From NCBI RefSeq assembly GCF_001953305.1, contig NZ_MTFE01000010.1, forward strand, positions 1,043,409-1,082,885: a stretch of DNA of 39,477 nt, in the 5' to 3' direction. Source of the stretch: Cnuella takakiae (lineage in GTDB: Bacteria; Bacteroidota; Bacteroidia; Chitinophagales; Chitinophagaceae). A program made the position numbers and the translations under genes. The notes under the pieces were generated by a model. The model was not told the origin of the DNA. It saw nothing but the letters and a program-made list of their open reading frames with translations, and ran no database searches. Below, one piece after another: positions 6,901 through 15,333 of the stretch (positions are counted from its first letter, which is position 1; every line of letters begins with the position of its first letter).

Positions 6901-7548
6901 TTAAGCGTATTTAACAATGATGGATTCAATCACGTTGGCAGCGTCTTCACACTTGTCGGTGGCGGTTTCCATCACCTGGTAGATCTCACGCTTCTTGATC
7001 ACTTCCTTCGCATCGGACTCGGTGGCAAAAAGGCGCTCGATGCTCATGTCGTAAATGTCGTCAGCCTGGTTTTCCAGCGAGTTCACTTTTACCAGCGACT
7101 CGGTGATGAGGCGCATGTTCTTCATGTCGCGCAGTTCGCCTACGGCCTTACGTACCTCGCATGCGCTCTGGCCGATGATCTCGGCCAGTTTGTGGAAGCC
7201 GGTATCATTGGGGTTAACACGGTAGAAGTTGATCTTTTTGGCAGAAGCATAAATATAGTCTGCAATATCATCGAGCGAAGAAGCGAGGTAGTGGATGTCT
7301 TCCCGGTCAAACGGTGTAATGAAGTTGCGGCCCAGTTCGGTGAAGATGCGGTGCGTGAGCTCGTCGTTGGCATGCTCCAGGTCTTCCATTTGCGCGGTTA
7401 CCTGTTGGCGTTTGTCAAAGTCAGGTTCGTTCACAACCTGAGAGAGCAGTTTCGCCATTTTCTCAACGTTGTCAGCACATTCTTCAAAAAGGCTGTAAAA
7501 CACTTTGTCCTTTGGCATGAAGAGTTTCATGAAGGAGTTCAAGGCCAT
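6901..7548 (-). CDS. DUF47 / PhoU-like regulator of phosphate transport
   Basis: The 215-residue protein belongs to the DUF47 family (TIGR00153-like), distant relatives of PhoU made of helical bundles that bind metal clusters and usually pair with PiT transporters. Typical stretches are EDLEHANDELTHRIFTELGRNFITPFDREDIHYLASSLDDIADYIYA near residues 55-101 and EIYQVMETATDKCEDAANVIESI at the C-terminus. The conserved acidic E/DxxxD positions are present. The frame is open to 7596, but ATG at 7548 gives the usual family start (MALNSFMKLFMPKD). It is the first gene of the unit with pitA and diverges from the porin gene; the shared 169-bp spacer carries Pho-box-like words. Probable role: controlling or gating PitA. 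Confidence 0.93.
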   Translation of the reverse strand: MALNSFMKLFMPKDKVFYSLFEECADNVEKMAKLLSQVVNEPDFDKRQQVTAQMEDLEHANDELTHRIFTELGRNFITPFDREDIHYLASSLDDIADYIYASAKKINFYRVNPNDTGFHKLAEIIGQSACEVRKAVGELRDMKNMRLITESLVKVNSLENQADDIYDMSIERLFATESDAKEVIKKREIYQVMETATDKCEDAANVIESIIVKYA

Positions 7549-7612
7549 AGAGTATCTGTTTAGAGGCCGCAAAGTTATAGCAATGCATGTTGGCACACTT
7601 GTTAAGGGGATA

Positions 7613-7669
7613 ATTAATGATTTGGTAACATAGCCTATAACATTGAGTTCACAAACGGTCCCAATTTCG
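7613..7669 (+). promoter_or_regulatory. Putative Pho-box array and -7 element before the porin
   Basis: Words ATTAATG (7613), GGTAACA (7624), TATAACA (7636) and GTTCACA (7647) start at steps of 11, 12 and 11 bp. They repeat the vocabulary found before the 9384 gene. Eight bases after the last word is CAATTTCG (7662-7669), a partial match to the TAnnTTTG -7 element. The spacing of box to -7 resembles activation by PhoB-type OmpR-family regulators. The 12-bp step and weaker words make this less certain than the 9305 array. Confidence 0.5.
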
Positions 7670-7717
7670 TGTCCGCATTAATTGCAGGTTATGCCTGCAT
7701 GATCAAATGGTTAATTC

Positions 7718-9028
7718 ATGAAATCTGTTCTTTTTATCGTTGTGGCCGCATGTGCTTTATTCTTAATGCCTTTTAATGCAGCTGCGCAACGATATCTCAC
7801 GGAGTACGACTCTACCTTGTTTATCCGTGATACCGTCCGACCCGTAGTGAAGCGTATGGAAAACCTGTACTTCTCCGGCTATATACAGCCGCAGTTCCAG
7901 GTAGCCCAATCAAAAGGAGCACCTTCTTATGAAGGCGGAAATTTTTCCGAGTTCAGCAATAACCGTTTTATGTTGCGCCGTGCCCGTGTGAAGCTGGATT
8001 ATTTCTTTCCTTCCAAAAACAGCAGTTTCCCTGCAGCGCTTTTTGCCTTCCAGTTTGATGCCACCGAACGTGGGGTAAATGTGCGGGATATGTATGCCCG
8101 TGTATTTGAACCAAAGGGGCACAACTTTGCGCTTACCATGGGTATTTTTGCCCGGCCATTTGGTTATGAAATAAACCTCTCTTCGGCCTTCCGCGAAACG
8201 CCTGAACGTGGCCGTATGTCGCAGATACTCATGCCCACCGAACGCGACCTGGGCGCCATGCTGAGTTACGAGCCACAAAAGAAAAAAGGTAAGTTCAAAC
8301 CCTTTAAGTTAGATGTGGCACTGGTAAACGGTCAGGGACTTGCTCCCGGCGGTACTACCGATTTCGACCAGTATAAAGACCTGGTCAGCCGCTTTACCCT
8401 CAAGCCCATACCCGTTGGCGGTCTGACCCTTTCGGGTGGATTATCGCTGCTGAACGGCGGCTGGCGGCAGGCCACCAAGTACAAATGGACCATGTCCGAT
8501 AATAGCGGCAAATACAACTTCAACCTCGACTCCAGCCTTTCCAACCTGGGTGGAAAGGCCGAACGCCGGTACTATGGCGCCGATGTGCAACTGGTAAAGA
8601 AACATGGCTGGGGTAAAACAGAGTTCCGCGCCGAATACTGGCGTGGCTTGCAACCCGGCACTGCCAAAACCACTACCAACCCCGGCATCCTGCCCCTTGA
8701 TCCTACATTTATCCGTCCTTTCGACGGAGGCTTTTTTTACTTCCTGCAAAACCTGGGCAACAGCAAGAACGAGTTGATGGTGAAATACGATTGGTATGAT
8801 CCCAACCGCAAGGTGGGTGGTCCCCAGATTGGTATGAATGGCGGCGGTTTCACTGCAGCAGATGTGCGTTTTGATACCTGGGGTGTAGGCTTGACGCGCT
8901 GGCTCACCGACCGGGTAAAGTTCCTGGTGTACTACGATTTTGTAAAAAATGAAAAGACCAGTGTAGCCGGGTATACACAAGACCTCAAGGATAATATTTT
9001 TACGGCCCGTTTCCAGTTCCGCTTTTAA
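7718..9028 (+). CDS. Outer-membrane porin, OprO/OprP-like
   Basis: The 436-residue protein has a signal peptide (MKSVLFIVVAACALFLMPFNAAAQ) and a beta-barrel style sequence of alternating aromatic and polar residues ending in ...DNIFTARFQFRF with terminal Phe, typical of outer-membrane barrels. The segment NRFMLRRARVKLDYFFP and the following GIFARPFGYEINLSS region resemble the phosphate-selective porin O and P family. The gene diverges from DUF47-pitA, and Pho-box-like words precede it, so phosphate uptake across the outer membrane is likely. Substrate specificity cannot be proven from the sequence. A strong terminator follows at 9108-9138. Confidence 0.88.
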   Translation: MKSVLFIVVAACALFLMPFNAAAQRYLTEYDSTLFIRDTVRPVVKRMENLYFSGYIQPQFQVAQSKGAPSYEGGNFSEFSNNRFMLRRARVKLDYFFPSKNSSFPAALFAFQFDATERGVNVRDMYARVFEPKGHNFALTMGIFARPFGYEINLSSAFRETPERGRMSQILMPTERDLGAMLSYEPQKKKGKFKPFKLDVALVNGQGLAPGGTTDFDQYKDLVSRFTLKPIPVGGLTLSGGLSLLNGGWRQATKYKWTMSDNSGKYNFNLDSSLSNLGGKAERRYYGADVQLVKKHGWGKTEFRAEYWRGLQPGTAKTTTNPGILPLDPTFIRPFDGGFFYFLQNLGNSKNELMVKYDWYDPNRKVGGPQIGMNGGGFTAADVRFDTWGVGLTRWLTDRVKFLVYYDFVKNEKTSVAGYTQDLKDNIFTARFQFRF

Positions 9029-9107
9029 ACCAGCAGAATTGTATGATCAGGAATGATTGGTAAAATGAAGGACTAGCTGAGTGAAAAATAAATGAACGGT
9101 AATCAGC

Positions 9108-9138
9108 ATTGCCCCGCAAAGACGCGGGGCAATTTTTT
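9108..9138 (+). terminator. Terminator of the porin gene
   Basis: Ten-bp arms attgccccgc (9108-9117) and gcggggcaat (9124-9133), with loop aaagac, are followed by a T6 run (9133-9138). It isolates the porin gene from the receptor gene downstream. Confidence 0.88.
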
Positions 9139-9304
9139 ATAAGGTATTGTGCTGTGGTAAGTTCAATGTTTATTTGGTCAATGGATCTAAATCATTCGAT
9201 GAAGCATAGCCCAGTTCAAAAGCAAAGCGCACCGGGTGTGAATCATGCAAACTGCATCATACAAATTATTCTTAATCATACAAATCTGCGGTTCTTAATA
9301 TTGG
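9139..9304. repeat. Spacer with atttgtatgatt-type repeat
   Basis: Part of the 355-bp gene-free stretch 9029-9383. It contains aatcatacaaatctgcggtt at 9274-9293 and a partial second word (catcatacaaatt) at about 9256-9268. The 20-mer recurs exactly, inverted, at 17344-17363 and with one mismatch at 17554-17573. No gene is visible; the short frame starting near 9109 crosses the terminator and repeat and has no family features. Confidence 0.75.
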
Positions 9305-9372
9305 GGTAACATTCAGTTCACATACTGTTAATGTGGGGGTAACAAAGCGGTAACATACTACGCATTGTTTTG
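9305..9372 (+). promoter_or_regulatory. Five-word 11-bp-periodic Pho-box array and -7 element
   Basis: Five 7-bp words start at exactly 11-bp intervals: GGTAACA (9305), GTTCACA (9316), GTTAATG (9327), GGTAACA (9338) and GGTAACA (9349). Nine bases later is TTGTTTTG (9365-9372), close to the Bacteroidetes -7 consensus TAnnTTTG; no -33 TTTG is found where it should be, because the boxes occupy that place. PhoB and other winged-helix regulators of the OmpR family bind tandem 7-bp half-sites with 4-bp spacers, one site per helical turn, just upstream of the core promoter. An OmpR-family regulator of the PhoB type is encoded at 16570-17247. Confidence 0.72.
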
Positions 9373-9383
9373 CAGGAAATTTG

Positions 9384-12179
9384 ATGCGCATGTCCGTTAG
9401 GCTACTCTTGACCAACTTCCTCATCCTGCTCTGTGCCACTGCCTTTGCGCAAAACCTGCGCCTCACCGGCAAGATCACCAACGATAAAAACGAACCGGTA
9501 CCCGGCGTTTCGGTAAGTGCCAAAGGAGGCAGCGCTACCACTACCAATGTGGAGGGGGTATTTGCCCTTGCACTTGCTGCTGGCAAGTACGAACTCTCCT
9601 TTACCGCTGTAGGATATGCGCCCAAAACCATCAGCGATGTGGAAGTAGCAGCTAGCGGCAACAACCAGCTGAATATTGTACTGGAAACTTCTTCCAAACA
9701 ATTGTCTAATGTAACGGTTTCTACTACCCGCTCTACCGCACGCCGCGAGAGTGTAAATGCCATCGTTGCGTTCCAGAAAAATACCAATACCGTAGCTTCT
9801 GTAATTTCTGCAGAAACCATCCGCCGCTCACCCGACCGCAATACCGGCGAAGTGCTGAAGCGTATTCCCGGCGCCTCTATCCAGGAGGGCCGCTTCCTGG
9901 TGATCCGTGGTTTGGCCGACCGCTATAATATGGCCATGCTGAACGGTGTTCCGCTCAGCTCAACAGAGCCCGACCGCAAAACCTTTTCTTTCGACCTGAT
10001 TCCTTCTTCCATGATTGATAACATCGTTATCAACAAGGCCTTTGTTCCGGAAATGCCCGGCGACTGGGCCGGTGGCCTGGTACAGGTAAACACCCGCGAT
10101 ATTCCTGCCCAGAACTTCTTCAACATCTCCATCGGTACCGGTTTCAACAGCCAAACCATTACCAATAATTTTTACACCTATAAAGGTGGTAAACTCGACT
10201 TCATTGGTGTAGACGATGGTACCCGTGCACTGCCTTCTGGTTATACTACCAAATCGCAGTTCCTGGCTGCTTCGCAAGAGCAAAAGAATGCGGTTGGACT
10301 GGCCATGGATAATGTGTGGTCGGCCAACACCATTGCCACTCCTTTGAATTCCAACTTCCAGGTGAATGGTGGTTTTAAAAGCACTTTGTTCGGTAAAAAC
10401 ATGGGCGGCTCTTTTGGTGTAAACTACCAGCGCAACAGCCGCTTTCAAAAGCTGCAAAACAACCAGTACACCTTTCCCAACCTGGGTGTTGATTACGAGT
10501 TCAATGATGACCGTTACACACAGGATGTGCTGCTGGGGGGCATGGGTAACCTCACCATGGACCTAAACAACAACAACCGCATTTCTTACAAGGCTTTATT
10601 CAACGTAAATACCAACGATTATGTAACACTGCGCAACGGTACCGAGAACTTTGGCAGCACCACATTGGATAGCGTGCGTGCCCGTGAGCTGGGTTTTCAG
10701 CAAAACACTTTCTGGAGCAACCAGCTTACCGGTGAGCACAACCTGCCTTCGGTAAAAACCAAGCTGCGTTGGTATGGTTCCTTCAACATCCTGGATGGCT
10801 ATGTGCCCGACCAGCGCCGTATATTTTACCGCAAAGACAACGGCAGCACCAACGGTTACCAGATGCTGGTATCCAACACGCTCAGCCAGCGCAGCGGCAA
10901 CCGCTTTTACCAGATGCTAAACGAGTATGTGTACACCGGTGGTGGCGACCTTACCAAAACCTATACTGCTTTTGGCAAAACACAAACCCTAAAGGGCGGT
11001 TACCTCTTCCAGGTGCGCGACCGTTTGTTTGATGCCAATCCTTTCTCTATCGCATTGGTTGGTTTTAATAACGACCTTACCCGCCAGGAGCCCGAGCAGG
11101 CTTTTGCACCCGCCAACTTCACCAGCACCGGCGAGCAGGGCAAATTTTACTTTGATGCCATCCCCGGCAACCGCTTCCGCTACATGGCCAACACCATCCT
11201 GAATGCAGGCTTTGTACAGTTCGACAACCAGGTAGGCGATATGCGTGTGGTGTGGGGTGTGCGTGTAGAAGACTACGACCAGCTGGTGGGCAGCCCCAGG
11301 AAAACCGACTCGCGTCATATCAATACGCGGGTGCGCGACTTCCTGCCCGGTTTGAATGCAACCTATAAACTGAATCCTAAAACCAATATTCGCCTGAGTG
11401 CTTCACAAACCGTGGTACGTCCCGAGTTTCGCGAACTGGCACCCTTCGAGTTCTACGACTTTGAGCTGAACGCCGCCGTGGTAGGTAACCCCCGCCTGGA
11501 ACGCACCAAGGTTACCAATGCCGACCTGCGGTATGAGCTTTATCCCCGCGCCGGTGAAACCTTCAACCTGGGTGCTTTCTACAAATTCTTCGATAAGCCC
11601 ATCGAGCAGCTGTTCTTCCAGGCAGGTGGCGGAGCCTCCTCTTTTGCCTTTGCCAACCCACAAAGTGCCCAAACCTTTGGCGCAGAAGTGGAGCTGCGCA
11701 AGCGCCTCGACTTTATTGGGCTGAACAATTTCACCTTCCAAACCAACCTGGCCTATATCCACAGCCGCATCATGGATGACAGCCTGAAGGCTGCCGGCTT
11801 CTCCATCGATCGCCCGTTGCAAGGCCAGAGCCCCTACGTGGTGAATGCCTCCATCATGTACGACAACGAAAAGGCCGGCCTGAACGCCACCCTGTTGTTC
11901 AACCAGATTGGCCGCCGTATTTACCTGGTGGGCAACGTACTGCAGAATGTACCCGATGTATGGGAAAACCCCCGCCAGCTCTTCGATTTCCAATTGGGTA
12001 AAAAGCTGATGAAAAACAAAGGTGAACTGAAGTTGAATGTATCAGACATACTCAACCAACGCCTGATCTTTCATCAGAATGCCGACAGCAACGAAAAGTA
12101 TAACGAAGGCACCGACCGCGTACGCTTCAGCCGCCGCATGGGCAGCAATGTGAGCGTGAGCTTTGGATATAATTTTTAA
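9384..12179 (+). CDS. TonB-dependent receptor, probably phosphate-regulated
   Basis: The 931-residue outer-membrane protein has a signal peptide (residues 1-23), a carboxypeptidase-regulatory-like beta domain (about 24-105: LRLTGKITNDKNEPVPGVSVSA), a plug domain (about 115-255, containing VLKRIPGASIQEGRFLVIRGLADRYNMAMLNGVPLSS) and a 22-strand-type barrel ending in VSVSFGYNF with terminal Phe. It imports a ligand with energy from TonB-ExbBD. AGGA at 9374-9377 favours ATG 9384 over the upstream TTG and the later ATG 9390. It is followed by a beta-helix lipoprotein rather than a SusD homologue. The Pho-box array upstream suggests induction in low phosphate and therefore a phosphorus-containing ligand (inference). 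A metal or siderophore ligand is the alternative. Confidence 0.93.
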   Translation: MRMSVRLLLTNFLILLCATAFAQNLRLTGKITNDKNEPVPGVSVSAKGGSATTTNVEGVFALALAAGKYELSFTAVGYAPKTISDVEVAASGNNQLNIVLETSSKQLSNVTVSTTRSTARRESVNAIVAFQKNTNTVASVISAETIRRSPDRNTGEVLKRIPGASIQEGRFLVIRGLADRYNMAMLNGVPLSSTEPDRKTFSFDLIPSSMIDNIVINKAFVPEMPGDWAGGLVQVNTRDIPAQNFFNISIGTGFNSQTITNNFYTYKGGKLDFIGVDDGTRALPSGYTTKSQFLAASQEQKNAVGLAMDNVWSANTIATPLNSNFQVNGGFKSTLFGKNMGGSFGVNYQRNSRFQKLQNNQYTFPNLGVDYEFNDDRYTQDVLLGGMGNLTMDLNNNNRISYKALFNVNTNDYVTLRNGTENFGSTTLDSVRARELGFQQNTFWSNQLTGEHNLPSVKTKLRWYGSFNILDGYVPDQRRIFYRKDNGSTNGYQMLVSNTLSQRSGNRFYQMLNEYVYTGGGDLTKTYTAFGKTQTLKGGYLFQVRDRLFDANPFSIALVGFNNDLTRQEPEQAFAPANFTSTGEQGKFYFDAIPGNRFRYMANTILNAGFVQFDNQVGDMRVVWGVRVEDYDQLVGSPRKTDSRHINTRVRDFLPGLNATYKLNPKTNIRLSASQTVVRPEFRELAPFEFYDFELNAAVVGNPRLERTKVTNADLRYELYPRAGETFNLGAFYKFFDKPIEQLFFQAGGGASSFAFANPQSAQTFGAEVELRKRLDFIGLNNFTFQTNLAYIHSRIMDDSLKAAGFSIDRPLQGQSPYVVNASIMYDNEKAGLNATLLFNQIGRRIYLVGNVLQNVPDVWENPRQLFDFQLGKKLMKNKGELKLNVSDILNQRLIFHQNADSNEKYNEGTDRVRFSRRMGSNVSVSFGYNF

Positions 12180-12300
12180 GAAGTGAATGGGGAATGGTGA
12201 ATCGTGAAAAGTGAAAGGTGAAACGTCAAACGTGAAAATCACTAATCGCTAATCACCAATCACCAATCACAAATACCCAATACCCAATCCCCTATACCCA
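12180..12300. repeat. gtgaaa / gtgatt word repeats between receptor and lipoprotein
   Basis: After the receptor stop comes a run of gtgaaaag, gtgaaagg, tgaaacg and tcaaacg words (about 12187-12237). It passes directly into ctaatcac/ccaatcac words (12239-12271) and then acccaatacccaa words (to about 12302). The ctaatcac part is the reverse complement of the attagtg tandem at the right end of the window. No gene; it separates two genes that are probably transcribed together. Confidence 0.75.
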
Positions 12301-12323
12301 ACACAACACCCGAATTTCTTTTT

Positions 12324-13784
12324 ATGAAACGCATACTTTTTCTCTCAGTAGTACTTGCATCTGCCCTGTTCAGCTGTCGCAAAATTGAAGTGGACGGCGA
12401 TGGTATCACTGTGGTGCAACCCGGCAATGGTGGCAGTACCCGCCAGACCATTACCCTTACCGGACGTATCGACAGCAATATGACGCTGACTGCAGCCAAC
12501 GATTATGTACTCGATGGCTTCACCTATATCATGCCCAATCGCACCCTTACCATTCAGCCGGGTGTAACCGTTAAAGCGAATTTCACTGGCTCCAATGTAG
12601 GTGCCCTGGTTATTACCCGCGGTGCTAAAATCGTTGCCAGCGGCAATGCTACCAATCCCATCGTATTTACTTCTGCCAACACCACGCCCCGCAGCGGCGA
12701 CTGGGGTGGCATTGTGATCTGCGGTAAAGCGCCTGTAAACACTACTTCTACTGCTGGTGCCGGCACTTTTGTGGTGGAAGGTGGTATCAACACCTCCGAT
12801 GGCCTGGGTGTGGCAGGTGGCACCGATGCTGCCGACAGCTCGGGTGTGCTGCGTTATGTGCGCATCGAGTATGCCGGTTATGCCCAGCAGCCCGACCAGG
12901 AGATCAACTCGCTGACTATGGCTGCTGTAGGTAGCAAAACCGTAGTGGAATACGTGCAGGTTTCGCATGCCAAGGATGATGCTTTTGAATGGTTTGGCGG
13001 TACGGTAAATGCCCGTTACCTGGTGGCTTACAAAACACAGGACGACGACTTCGATACCGACAACGGTTTCAGTGGTTCGGTACAGTTTGGCCTGGTGTTC
13101 CGTGATTCCTCCATTGCCGATATCAGCCGCTCCGAAGCTTTTGAAAGCGACAACGACGCCAGTGGTACCGCCAACCAGCCCAAGACCCTGGCCGTGTTCA
13201 GCAATATCACTGCCATCGGTCCCCGCGCTACACTAACCAATGTAGGCAACCCGCTCTACCTGGCAGGTGCGCAAGTCCGCCGCAACTCCGGCATCTCTAT
13301 TTACAACTCTGTATTTATGGGCTGGCCGCAGGGTGTGCTCATCGACGACAGCCGCGGTCTGGTATGGGACGATGTGCAGGACAGCACCGTACGTTTTGCA
13401 GGCAACCTGATTGCCGGTACTGCTACGCCTTTTGGTTATGCTTCCGGTACCCTTGCTACGCCTCCCGCTACTGCTGCCGGTGTAGACGCCTGGTTCCGCG
13501 ACCCTTTCTATCGCAATACCGTACTGGCCAACAACGAGCAGGTGGGTTATACCCGTCCGTTTGATTACACCAACCCTGACTTTTCGCCCTTTGCTGCTGG
13601 TACCATCAGCATTCCAGGCTTCCCTTCGGGTCCCAACCCCATCGTTGGTGCAGCTAATGTAACCTATACCGATACCCGCATCGCTGCCCGTCCTTACATA
13701 CAGGCGGTAACTTTCCGCGGTGCCATTGGTGCCAGCGGTGAAGCCAACAACTGGTATAAAGGCTGGACCCGTTTTGGCAACTAA
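12324..13784 (+). CDS. Surface lipoprotein with right-handed beta-helix repeats
   Basis: The 486-residue product starts with a lipoprotein signal (MKRILFLSVVLASALFSC, Cys18 followed by Arg-Lys). The mature protein has repeated short strands and turns such as DGFTYIMPNRTLTIQPGVTVKANF, GALVITRGAKIVASG and NPIVFTS, typical of parallel beta-helix proteins. Acidic clusters (HAKDDAFEWFGG, KTQDDDFDTDNGFSG, SEAFESDNDASG) could bind Ca2+ or other cations. It ends without a visible type IX secretion domain. Placed 145 bp after the TonB-dependent receptor on the same strand, it occupies the position a SusD ligand-binding lipoprotein would hold. Probable role: surface capture or release of the receptor's ligand; catalysis cannot be excluded, since beta-helix proteins include esterases and lyases. 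Confidence 0.85.
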   Translation: MKRILFLSVVLASALFSCRKIEVDGDGITVVQPGNGGSTRQTITLTGRIDSNMTLTAANDYVLDGFTYIMPNRTLTIQPGVTVKANFTGSNVGALVITRGAKIVASGNATNPIVFTSANTTPRSGDWGGIVICGKAPVNTTSTAGAGTFVVEGGINTSDGLGVAGGTDAADSSGVLRYVRIEYAGYAQQPDQEINSLTMAAVGSKTVVEYVQVSHAKDDAFEWFGGTVNARYLVAYKTQDDDFDTDNGFSGSVQFGLVFRDSSIADISRSEAFESDNDASGTANQPKTLAVFSNITAIGPRATLTNVGNPLYLAGAQVRRNSGISIYNSVFMGWPQGVLIDDSRGLVWDDVQDSTVRFAGNLIAGTATPFGYASGTLATPPATAAGVDAWFRDPFYRNTVLANNEQVGYTRPFDYTNPDFSPFAAGTISIPGFPSGPNPIVGAANVTYTDTRIAARPYIQAVTFRGAIGASGEANNWYKGWTRFGN

Positions 13785-13794
13785 GGTCAGTTGA

Positions 13795-13860
13795 ATAATA
13801 GCTTCAAGCTATCAGCTTCAAGCTGCAGGTGCGTAATGCAAGCTGCAGTTTCCTTGATCA
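13795..13860. repeat. agcttcaagct word repeat
   Basis: The words agcttcaagct, atcagcttcaagctgcag and gcaagctgcag recur within 60 bp, forming several overlapping small palindromes after the beta-helix lipoprotein gene. Confidence 0.6.
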
Positions 13861-13886
13861 TCAGTGTACAATTTCAGGTATACTTA

Positions 13887-13937
13887 CCCTTTAATAGAAA
13901 AGCGCTCCTTGTAGAGGAGCGCTTTTCTATTAAAGGG
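13887..13937. terminator. Bidirectional terminator, perfect 23-bp arms
   Basis: Arms 13887-13909 and 13915-13937 are exact reverse complements over 23 bp, with a 5-nt loop (tgtag). The core agcgctcct is flanked by A4/T4. It sits between the beta-helix lipoprotein gene (plus) and the transglutaminase-like gene (minus), serving both. Confidence 0.9.
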
Positions 13938-14027
13938 TTATTGATACGATCAGGGCTCATTTGAAACAAAACCGAATCCAACTTGCAGCGAATAGCTTGC
14001 GGCAAAAGATCCTGTTTTACACCGCCA

Positions 14028-15209
14028 TCACTTCGGCGTATAAGCATATGCAATTTCATACGACTGGTGCTTGTATTCCTGCGGTAATTGCCCAACGCCC
14101 AGGTCGTATCGTTGTGGCGAAGGTTCGCAAACAGTATAGCGCTTGCCACCGTATTCAATGGTAGTGCCCGAAGGCTTTTCCAGTTGTACCGCAAGTGTTA
14201 CATGGCTGGGATAAGCCAGCACAATCATGGGCAGGTTGTACAGTTCTTTTACCAGGAAGAAGAACAAGGCAGCGCGGTCTTCACAGTCGCTGTATTCCGA
14301 TAGCAGGGTTTGCTCCGGCGACAACCTTTTTTCACTGCCAAATGCCTCTCCATCGGGTTTGTACAAAAAGGCATAGCGGGTAAAATGAAGCAGGAAATCG
14401 ATGCCTTCTTTTTGCTTCAGCTTGCGCACCTGTTTCCTTAATTCGGGTATCAGCGATTCGTAAGTAGGCCTGCTGATCGGCATGTTGAACTGCACGTTGT
14501 AATCCACTACGGGGTAGTTGGAAAACAACTGCTTCATCTGTGTATTGAGCTTGATGCGAAAGTGGTACTGGCTGTTGCCTGCTTCGTAGGCTACCTGCTT
14601 TACGGTATAATCTGCATCCCTGAAGTTGGGCAGCTGGTGTACCTGGTACGAAAATGCTTTTGCCGTGGTGGTTAAAGGCAATTGAATCGCTTCAAACTTG
14701 TTTTGGTTGAAATCAATGTTGCCATAATCGTGGTAGTTGAGGCAAACGTATTGTTTGCCGTCCTGCATACGGAATGGGATATTGTAGATCGTTTCATCAC
14801 TTTGTACATAAAACAGGAGGTACCTGCCGCTCCAGGTAAGCCGGGTATCGTAACCCGACTGAGCCAGCAGCCACCATTTGTACAAAGTATAGCGGTAGTA
14901 GTTATCAGCCTTTGGACTAAGCTGCTGGGCCACTTTACGCACCAGCTGGTAGTACAACCAGTCATCAATGGGATGCCGCTGGCGGTAGCGCATCAGTGCA
15001 GCAACATAGGGCGCCATTTTTTCGGCAGGCAGTTGTGCTACAAACTGTTGTACCGAAGATGCCGAACAATCGGTTAGGGGAGCGGGTGCAAAAGGCTGGG
15101 GTACCAGCACCGTATCGTCGTAGCAATACAATGGAACCATGGCTTCCTGCGACCAGGAGCTTTTGCCCACACCAAGCAACACCAGCAGTATCAGCACTTT
15201 TATGTTCAA
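14028..15209 (-). CDS. Exported transglutaminase-like protein
   Basis: The 393-residue product has a signal peptide (MNIKVLILLVLLGVGKSSWSQ). The C-terminal region resembles the transglutaminase-like cysteine-protease fold: YSDCEDRAALFFFLVKEL with Cys309, YPSHVTLAVQL with His336, and YTVCEPSPQRY, where Glu362 stands where the third residue (usually Asp in a DPT motif) is expected. The order and spacing Cys, His, acidic residue fit that superfamily. The N-terminal 280 residues show no domain I can name. It would act in the periplasm on a protein or peptide substrate. It is a lone minus-strand gene between terminator 13887-13937 and the phoR-like gene, with no obvious phosphate link. The Glu-for-Asp change is the main reason for caution about activity. 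Confidence 0.75.
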   Translation of the reverse strand: MNIKVLILLVLLGVGKSSWSQEAMVPLYCYDDTVLVPQPFAPAPLTDCSASSVQQFVAQLPAEKMAPYVAALMRYRQRHPIDDWLYYQLVRKVAQQLSPKADNYYRYTLYKWWLLAQSGYDTRLTWSGRYLLFYVQSDETIYNIPFRMQDGKQYVCLNYHDYGNIDFNQNKFEAIQLPLTTTAKAFSYQVHQLPNFRDADYTVKQVAYEAGNSQYHFRIKLNTQMKQLFSNYPVVDYNVQFNMPISRPTYESLIPELRKQVRKLKQKEGIDFLLHFTRYAFLYKPDGEAFGSEKRLSPEQTLLSEYSDCEDRAALFFFLVKELYNLPMIVLAYPSHVTLAVQLEKPSGTTIEYGGKRYTVCEPSPQRYDLGVGQLPQEYKHQSYEIAYAYTPK

Positions 15210-15333
15210 CGTAATTGAAATTACGAAAACATAACAATAAGGTAATATGCAATCTGCGGCTTATGGAGTTGGTGTTGAATTAACCTTAGCTGTAGCTAAG
15301 GGCAACCCGTTGTTGAAGGCGATGGACCATGGC

